Notes under the pieces: model-generated | What the model was told of the DNA's origin: nothing | Seen by the model: only the letters and a program-made list of their open reading frames with translations | The model's database searches: none | Program-made: the position numbers and the translations under genes | DNA from: PBB1 sp043738425 | Lineage (GTDB): Bacteria > Pseudomonadota > Gammaproteobacteria > Burkholderiales > Burkholderiaceae_C | Length of the DNA: 64,000 nucleotides | Direction: 5' to 3' | Assembly: GCA_043738425.1 (NCBI GenBank) | Contig: JAYUGJ010000007.1 | Location: 1 to 64,000, forward strand | Part shown: positions 59,527 to 64,000 of the stretch, one piece after another | Numbering within the stretch: position 1 is the first letter of the stretch | Layout of the letters: the number at the start of each line of letters is the position of its first letter

Positions 59527-60045
59527 ATGAAATCGATGGCCCTCAAGTTCACTTCTATCGCTGCCGCAAGCGCTGCGATGTTGATCGCGTCAAGCTGCTA
59601 CGCCGCCGGCGGGCTGGCCGTCTCGCGCGAGGTCACGGTGGACAACTCACCGGCCACGGTGTGGAAGCTGATTGGTAATTTCGATGCGCTCGACGTGTGG
59701 CATCCGGCAGTCAAAAGCAGTGTGCTCAAGGGCAACGGCACCAAGGTCGGCACGACCCGCATGCTGACGCTGGTCGGCGGTGGCGATATTGTGGAAAACC
59801 TGACCGCCTACAGCGCCGGGAAAACCGGCTACAGCTACAGCTACGGCATCGTCAAAGGCCCACTGCCGGTGAAAAATTACCTCGCAACCATCAGCCTGGC
59901 ACCGACCGCCGACGGCAAAACCCTGGTGGTGTGGAAATCGACCTTCGACGCAGAAGGCGCACCCGACGACAAAGCAGCTGAAATCATCGGCGGCATCTTC
60001 GACAGCGGGCTGGCAAAAGTGGTGGCCAATTTCGCCAAACAGTGA
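59527..60045 (+). CDS. Exported SRPBCC-fold protein (copy 1)
   Basis: A 172-aa protein of the SRPBCC (START/polyketide cyclase-like) superfamily with a signal peptide (SIAAASAAMLIASSCYA-AGG), so it acts in the periplasm or outside. The mature domain opens with the helix-grip pattern VSREVTVDNSPATVWKLIGNFDALDVWHP, followed by beta strands with GTTRMLTLVGG and YSYGIVKGPLPVKNYLATI, and a long C-terminal helix DDKAAEIIGGIFDSGLAKVV. Such folds bind hydrophobic ligands; the ligand is unknown. GGAG lies nine bases before the ATG. It is followed 64 bp later by a close paralogue. Confidence 0.82.
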   Translation: MKSMALKFTSIAAASAAMLIASSCYAAGGLAVSREVTVDNSPATVWKLIGNFDALDVWHPAVKSSVLKGNGTKVGTTRMLTLVGGGDIVENLTAYSAGKTGYSYSYGIVKGPLPVKNYLATISLAPTADGKTLVVWKSTFDAEGAPDDKAAEIIGGIFDSGLAKVVANFAKQ

Positions 60046-60109
60046 CGCCGCAACGCGACGTTGCTGCACCATGTCATCCCCACACCTTTCGATTTGGAGA
60101 AACCCAGCC

Positions 60110-60625
60110 ATGACCACCAATTTTGTGTATGCGGCCGCGACGGGCTTGCTGCTCGTCGCTGCCAACTGTCACGCCGCCGGCAAGGTGGAATTTGCCCGCG
60201 AGGCCACGGTCGACAGCACACCCGCCACCGTTTGGAAATACGTCGGCGACTTCAACGCGGTGGATTTGTGGCACCCCTCGGTGCGCAACTGCACCACCAA
60301 AGGCAACGGCACGGCCAAGGGTTCAGTGCGCACGCTGACCTTGTCTGACGGCTCGGTGATGATCGAAAAACTGCTGTCGTACAACGCCGCCAAAACCACC
60401 TACACCTTCGCTGGTGTGAAGGGTCCGTTCCCGATCAAGAACTACCAATCCACCATCAGCCTGAGCCCGACGGCCGACGGCAAAACGCTGATGAAATGGA
60501 GCTCGTCGTTCGACCCGGCAGGCGTCGACGAAGACATCGCCACCGAATGGGTGTCGGTCGCGCTCGACGGCGGCTTGGGCAAGGTGGTGGCCAACTTCGA
60601 GAAGAAGCCGGCCGAGAAAAACTAA
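60110..60625 (+). CDS. Exported SRPBCC-fold protein (copy 2)
   Basis: A 171-aa paralogue of the preceding gene. The signal peptide (AAATGLLLVAANCHA-AGK) and the opening FAREATVDSTPATVWKYVGDFNAVDLWHP align residue for residue with copy 1. VKGPFPIKNYQSTISLSPTADGKTL is nearly shared, and the proteins have the same length and C-terminal helix (DGGLGKVVANF). A tandem duplication followed by divergence explains both genes. The C-terminus has a basic KKPAEKN tail absent in copy 1. GGAG precedes the ATG by ten bases. Function unknown. Confidence 0.82.
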   Translation: MTTNFVYAAATGLLLVAANCHAAGKVEFAREATVDSTPATVWKYVGDFNAVDLWHPSVRNCTTKGNGTAKGSVRTLTLSDGSVMIEKLLSYNAAKTTYTFAGVKGPFPIKNYQSTISLSPTADGKTLMKWSSSFDPAGVDEDIATEWVSVALDGGLGKVVANFEKKPAEKN

Positions 60626-60746
60626 GCATTGTTTTGGTCGGCCGCACATCCGCCATGCGTTGACGGCATGGCGCGGTGGTGAGCACCCCCGCACGCCACG
60701 GCCCGCGTGCGCACGGGCCGCGCGGGGTTGAAATCAAGAGGTCACG

Positions 60747-61796
60747 ATGAATCATCCTGCGCAATCGCCAGGCGTTGAACTGGCCACCGCATTGCGCCGG
60801 TTGGTGGTGCCGCTGGGCCTGGACGCGCCCGCATGGGGCGACGTGCTGTCGGGCTGGGCGGTCGGGCTGGAAGCGGGCGTGGCGGTGAAAGACATTGCCA
60901 CCGGCCACTATGTGTACGCCAGCGCCGCGCTGGCCGGCATGTTCGGCCGCAGCAGCGCCGAGGTGTTGCTCGGCCGCACCGACGCCGAGTTACTCGGACC
61001 CGATGTCGCCGCGCTGCTGCGAGCCGCCGATTTGACCGCGGTGACGCTGGGTACGCCGCAAATCACCGACCACCACATCGACCGCGATCGGCAGCGCCGC
61101 GACTTCACGGTGACGCGGGTGCCGATGGCTCCAGCCGACGCGGCAGCCGCACGCAGCCTGTGCGTGATCTGGCATGAGACCACCGCGGCGCGCCAGCGTG
61201 ATGCGCAGCTGGCGTTGGTGCTCAAACAGCTGGAGCAGTTGCAGGTGGCAAGCGAGCAGGCGCGGCTCGAGGGCCCCGACCCGCTGCCGCGCGACACGGC
61301 CGACGGGTTGTTTCAAAACTCGCAGTTCGACGACCAGCTGCGCCGCGAGGTCGATCTGTCGTCGCGCGAACACCGCGAGTTTTCGCTGGTATCGATTTCG
61401 ATCGACGCGCCGCTCGACGTGGCATTGGCGCTCGGTGCGCCGGCCCGCGTGCGGGTGGTCGAGGCGATCGGCCGCTTGATACGAGGCAACACCCGCGCAA
61501 TGGATGCATCGTGCCGCTTGAGTGAACACCGGTTCGCGGTGTTGTTGTCGGGCGTGGGGCTGGCCACTGCACACGCGCGGATGGAAGGCCTGCGCCGCCA
61601 ATGCGCGACCCAAATCGTCGTGCTCGACGGCCAGGACTTCGGCTTCACCGTGTCGATGGGGGTGGCGAGTTTTCCGCACACCGCACGCACGCAGGGCGAT
61701 TTGGTGCAGGCCTCGGAGGCTGCGTTGGCGGCCGCGGTGGCGCGCGGCGGCAACCATGTCGCGCTGGCCAGCATTCGCTTTGACGGCGAGGTGTAG
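60747..61796 (+). CDS. PAS-GGDEF protein with a degenerate GGDEF motif
   Basis: A 349-aa cytoplasmic protein. A PAS domain spans about residues 33-135 (GVAVKDIATGHYVYASAALAGMFGRSSAEVLLGRTDAELL, the classic PAS core). A short coiled coil (QRDAQLALVLKQLEQLQVASEQA) leads to a GGDEF-like domain from about residue 190. The catalytic GGDEF position reads SEHRF, so cyclase activity is improbable. RAMD five residues upstream fits the RxxD inhibitory c-di-GMP site. SMGVASFPHTARTQGDLVQASEAAL is the conserved C-terminal part. It may be a c-di-GMP-binding or non-enzymatic regulatory protein. No phosphodiesterase EAL domain is present. Its 3' end faces the 6S RNA gene. Confidence 0.82.
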   Translation: MNHPAQSPGVELATALRRLVVPLGLDAPAWGDVLSGWAVGLEAGVAVKDIATGHYVYASAALAGMFGRSSAEVLLGRTDAELLGPDVAALLRAADLTAVTLGTPQITDHHIDRDRQRRDFTVTRVPMAPADAAAARSLCVIWHETTAARQRDAQLALVLKQLEQLQVASEQARLEGPDPLPRDTADGLFQNSQFDDQLRREVDLSSREHREFSLVSISIDAPLDVALALGAPARVRVVEAIGRLIRGNTRAMDASCRLSEHRFAVLLSGVGLATAHARMEGLRRQCATQIVVLDGQDFGFTVSMGVASFPHTARTQGDLVQASEAALAAAVARGGNHVALASIRFDGEV

Positions 61797-61889
61797 CGAA
61801 CGTATGCCAGCCGGGCCGATAACGTGGGCCGTGCGCTGCGCCGTGAGCCCATGGCGATCGGCGGTCGGCGGCCGGCGGTCGATGTCGGG

Positions 61890-62057
61890 TGTTGCGATGT
61901 CTGGGGGTGTCCGCTGCAAACCGTGGGCTGCATTCCTGAACCCAAAGGATTCAGGTGGGCCGGGTCAACCGTGTTTCGAGTTCGTCTGACGCGAGACGAT
62001 CACACCTGCTCGGCAATGTTCCCAGCCCTGGCTCGCAAGAGCATCGGTTCAGGAAAT
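61890..62057 (-). ncRNA. ssrS: 6S RNA
   Basis: The - strand matches betaproteobacterial 6S RNA, which mimics an open promoter and binds sigma-70 RNA polymerase in stationary phase. Recognisable pieces are a 5' segment with gaaccgatgctctt, gcaggtgtgatcgtctcgcg, ggttgacccg, and the 3' hairpin cacctgaatcc/gggttcagg followed by atgcagcccacgg. The closing stem pairs cgatg (62042-62046) with catcg (61895-61899). Position just downstream of zapA is the conserved location. The exact ends are estimates. The usual neighbour ygfA/fau does not follow. Confidence 0.85.
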
Positions 62058-62148
62058 TAAAAACCCACGCGAATACAGCGGACGTGCGCAGTCTAGGCCG
62101 CAGGCCTACGGCACTGGTGGCAGCAAGGTGACACCAGCGCGCACGGCA

Positions 62149-62478
62149 TCACAACAATTGCCCGTTTTCGCTGAGCGCGTTGTCGATGCGTGAAATCAAC
62201 GCATCGACAGCGGCCGCATGCGGCTGCGTCGCGCCATTCATTTCGGCGCCCGCACCCGCGCTGGCCACCGCTGCCGCGGGCCGCTGTTCCAACGCAAACG
62301 CCAGGTTCAGCGCGGCCAGCACCGCGATGCGTTCGCGTGCCTTGACCTTGCCCGCGCTGCGGATCGCGGTCATTTCGCGGTCGACCGCAACGACTGCGGC
62401 TTGCAGCTGCACCTCACCGCCTTCCGGGCAGCCCAACACATAGCTTTGATCGAGGATGGTGACTTCAACTTGTTTCAT
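62149..62478 (-). CDS. zapA: Cell division protein ZapA
   Basis: ZapA (109 aa) bundles FtsZ protofilaments at the Z-ring. The sequence VEVTILDQSYVLGCPEGGEVQLQAAVVAVDREM is the family globular head, followed by the KVKARERIAVLAALNLAFAL helix that dimerises. The middle Ala/Gly-rich segment and the C-terminal helix ALISRIDNAL complete it. ATG on the complement at 62478. It overlaps the upstream ZapB-like gene by four bases, and 6S RNA follows. Confidence 0.93.
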   Translation of the reverse strand: MKQVEVTILDQSYVLGCPEGGEVQLQAAVVAVDREMTAIRSAGKVKARERIAVLAALNLAFALEQRPAAAVASAGAGAEMNGATQPHAAAVDALISRIDNALSENGQLL

Positions 62479-62702
62479 GGCGCGTCTGGGTGTGGCGAGG
62501 GGTCAGGTGTGTTGTCGATCGGCAAACGCGCCAGCAAGGTGTCGATGCGGCTGCGCGCTGCATTCAGGCGGGAGCGCAGGCTGTCACGGTCGCTGGTGAG
62601 TACGGCCACCTGCTGCTCCAGCAGGGCTTGTGTGCGCTGCAACTCGTGGTGGTGCAACAGCAAGCGCTCGACGCGGTCGGCAAGTTCGTCGAGCTTTGAC
62701 AT
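62475..62702 (-). CDS. ZapB-like (TIGR02449-type) small coiled-coil protein
   Basis: A 75-residue, almost entirely coiled-coil protein: KLDELADRVERLLLHHHELQ through LLEQQVAVLTSDRDSLRSRLNAARSRIDTLLARLP, ending in a Pro/Asp tail. Small coiled-coil genes directly upstream of zapA in gamma- and betaproteobacteria belong to a TIGR02449/ZapB-like group, presumed partners in Z-ring organisation. The four-base overlap with zapA supports a shared transcript. Function by context only. Confidence 0.78.
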   Translation of the reverse strand: MSKLDELADRVERLLLHHHELQRTQALLEQQVAVLTSDRDSLRSRLNAARSRIDTLLARLPIDNTPDPSPHPDAP

Positions 62703-62730
62703 AGCGCGGCCTTGGTCAAAAACGGGTTAT

Positions 62731-62756
62731 CGATTGTAGGGTGGACCCTACAATCG
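62731..62756. promoter_or_regulatory. 12-bp perfect inverted repeat with TACAAT on both strands
   Basis: The arms cgattgtagggt (62731-62742) and accctacaatcg (62745-62756) are perfect reverse complements separated by gg. It lies between the divergent ZapB-like gene (start at 62702) and the cobalamin riboswitch (from about 62765). Each arm contains TACAAT, a good -10 box, on opposite strands, placing transcript starts about 25 bp before the zapB-like ATG and just before the riboswitch. It could be a symmetrical divergent promoter, an operator, or both. Clear -35 boxes were not seen. Confidence 0.5.
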
Positions 62757-62764
62757 GCGGCTGT

Positions 62765-62996
62765 TTGGTGCTCGCGCTGGTGTTCTTGCCAGCGCAGTTC
62801 AACGGGAAGCAGGAAAGGCGGCAACGCCTTCAAACTGCGCTGCCCCCGCAACGGTACGGTGGACGAAATTTTTGGTCGGTTGCGAGATGCACCGGTCGAC
62901 GTTTCAGCTTTTGCGCACACACCACTGGAGGCGTTTTCGTCTCTGGGAAGGTCGCTGAGGTCGCCTCCATCAGCCCGGATACCGGCCAACAAGCGG
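62765..62996 (+). ncRNA. Cobalamin riboswitch
   Basis: An AdoCbl/cobalamin-type aptamer. Present in order are the entry segment with aacgggaagc (62801-62810), the paired arms gcgctggtg/gcgcagtt, the core ctgcgctgcccccgcaacgg at 62835-62854 (consensus GCTGCCCCCGCAAC), a B12-box-like accactgg at 62931-62938, ctgggaagg at 62943-62951, and the closing cagcccggataccggcc at 62971-62987. The following 80 bases lead to a TonB-dependent receptor start, the usual target. Cobalamin binding should repress expression, probably by hiding the ribosome binding site. Boundaries are approximate. Confidence 0.92.
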
Positions 62997-63077
62997 GTGC
63001 GTCAGCAATGGCGCGCCTACAACGTATGCGCCTGCGGGGAAGCGGGTCGCGTGCAATTTTGTCGGACTCTTCTCACC

Positions 63078-64000
63078 ATGTTTTCTTTATCCACGGCGCC
63101 ATGCGCGCCGGCGGCCGCGCGCCGCCATATTTCGTTCGTCTCGCGTTTTTTGAGTGCCGCGGCTTGCGCGGCAGCCCTTGGCTGCATGCCGGTGCGGGCG
63201 CAAACCGCCGCACCGAACCCGCCACCCGCGTCGACACCAACCGCCTTGCCGCAGGTCGTCGTCATCGCCACCCGTGAGCCGTTGCCGCTGGACCGTGTCA
63301 CCGCCGATGTGGTGGTGATCGATGCCCAACGCATCCGTGAATCGACCGCCGATTCGCTCGAAGATTTGTTGCGCCGCGAAGCCGGTATCCAGGTCTCGCG
63401 CAATGGCGGGCCGGGGCACGCGGCGGGTGTCATCACGCGCGGTGCCAGCACCGGCAGCACGCTGGTGCTGATCGATGGGGTGCGCATCGGCTCGGCCACG
63501 CTGGGTCTGGTGTCGTTCGAGGCCATCAGCCTGGCGCAAATCGAGCGCATCGAGGTGTTGCGCGGGCCGGGGTCAAGTCTTTACGGCGCGGATGCGGTCG
63601 GTGGTGTGGTGCGCATCACCACGCTGCGCGGTGCCGGTGCGGCGCGCTTTTCTGGCCACGTGGCGGCTGGCGAATACGGCTCGTACGAAGGCGATGTGTC
63701 GGTCTCGGGCAGCGGCGCGGACAGCCTGAGTGCGTTCGACTACGCCGCTTCCATAGGCCACGAAAGCAGCGACGGCACCTCGACCTTGCGTCCCGGCGAC
63801 GCCCTCGGCAACTACAACCGCGACCACGACGGCTTTCGCCGCCGCACCGCGCAATTGCGGCTCGGCTACACCGTGGCCCCCGGGCACCGCGTGGCGTTTG
63901 GCGTCATCGACTCGCGGCTGGTGTCGCAGTACGACGCGTCTGAATTTGCGCCGCCGAATTTTGCGCAAGACGCGACGCCGAATTTTCGCAATCGGCTCGA
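63078..64000 (+). CDS. btuB: TonB-dependent outer membrane receptor, BtuB type (5' part)
   Basis: The first 307 residues of a TonB-dependent receptor that runs past the window end. A long signal peptide ends near MPVRAQ-TAA. PQVVVIATREPLPLDRVTADV contains the TonB-box region. The plug domain follows: DSLEDLLRREAGIQVSRNGG, GVITRGASTGSTLVLIDGVRI and IERIEVLRGPGSSLYGADAVGGVVRITT, all typical. Barrel strands start after about residue 200 with alternating GHVAAGEYGSYEGDVSV-type sequence. The cobalamin riboswitch directly upstream argues for vitamin B12 or a related corrinoid as ligand. No in-frame stop or frameshift is seen before 64000. Confidence 0.88.
   Translation, partial: MFSLSTAPCAPAAARRHISFVSRFLSAAACAAALGCMPVRAQTAAPNPPPASTPTALPQVVVIATREPLPLDRVTADVVVIDAQRIRESTADSLEDLLRREAGIQVSRNGGPGHAAGVITRGASTGSTLVLIDGVRIGSATLGLVSFEAISLAQIERIEVLRGPGSSLYGADAVGGVVRITTLRGAGAARFSGHVAAGEYGSYEGDVSVSGSGADSLSAFDYAASIGHESSDGTSTLRPGDALGNYNRDHDGFRRRTAQLRLGYTVAPGHRVAFGVIDSRLVSQYDASEFAPPNFAQDATPNFRNRL

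Noticed and set aside
62741..63277. Open frame on the + strand across the cobalamin riboswitch
   Set aside because: The conserved RNA motifs account for the region, and the receptor gene uses a different frame starting at 63078.

Overview
The window is a continuous stretch of chromosomal core genome from a high-GC Gram-negative bacterium. Gene content and order point to a betaproteobacterium of the Burkholderiales type: sucA-sucB-lpdA-zapE, divergent bamD/rluD, rlmN-pilW-rodZ-ispG-hisS-yfgM-bamB-der-hfq-hflX-hflK-hflC-hisZ-purA, and rpsB-tsf-pyrH-frr-uppS-cdsA-dxr-rseP-bamA-skp-lpxD-fabZ-lpxA-lpxB-rnhB. The placement rests on gene order and protein motifs; no rRNA is present to fix the genus. 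Nearly all genes are on the + strand. No insertion sequence, prophage, integron or CRISPR array was seen.

Layout. 1-4000: the end of etfB, then etfA, an acyl-CoA dehydrogenase and a nitronate monooxygenase-like flavoprotein. 4200-10000: the complete 2-oxoglutarate dehydrogenase complex (E1, E2, E3). 10000-15300: zapE, a small secreted protein of unknown function, a PP2C-type phosphatase (-), a DUF465/YdcH protein and a DinG/YoaA-type helicase. 15350-20600: bamD (-) divergent from rluD, then scpB and an unusually long rluB. 20670-30400: ndk, rlmN, pilW, rodZ, ispG, hisS, yfgM, bamB, der. 30480-37650: hfq, hflX, hflK, hflC, a DUF2065 protein, hisZ, purA and a phosphoribosyltransferase. 37700-40200: a terminator hairpin, tRNA-Leu(CAG) on the - strand, and rnr. 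40500-55300: the translation and envelope cluster from rpsB to rnhB. 55300-61800: accessory-flavoured genes, namely a SpoU-family methyltransferase, a divergent photolyase/cryptochrome, a zinc-ribbon/membrane/glutaredoxin protein, a TrpD2/YbiB protein (-), two tandem exported SRPBCC proteins and a PAS protein with a degenerate GGDEF domain. 61890-62700: 6S RNA, zapA and a ZapB-like gene, all on the - strand. 62730-64000: a palindromic divergent promoter region, a cobalamin riboswitch and the start of a BtuB-type TonB-dependent receptor that runs off the window.

Functionally, the window joins central carbon and electron-transfer metabolism to outer-membrane construction: BamA, BamB, BamD, Skp, RseP and the lipid A enzymes LpxA, LpxB and LpxD are all here, with undecaprenyl and isoprenoid supply from UppS, IspG and Dxr. 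RNA-based control is represented by Hfq, 6S RNA, the cobalamin riboswitch and a terminator between rpsB and tsf. Many neighbouring genes overlap by a few bases (ATGA, TTGA or GTGA junctions), consistent with translationally coupled operons.

I found no clear-cut new multi-gene system. The least ordinary parts are the 55-63.1 kb region (altered photolyase motif, tandem SRPBCC pair beside a 13-bp tandem repeat, substituted GGDEF domain, 12-bp perfect inverted repeat ahead of the riboswitch) and the repeat-bearing extensions of RluB.
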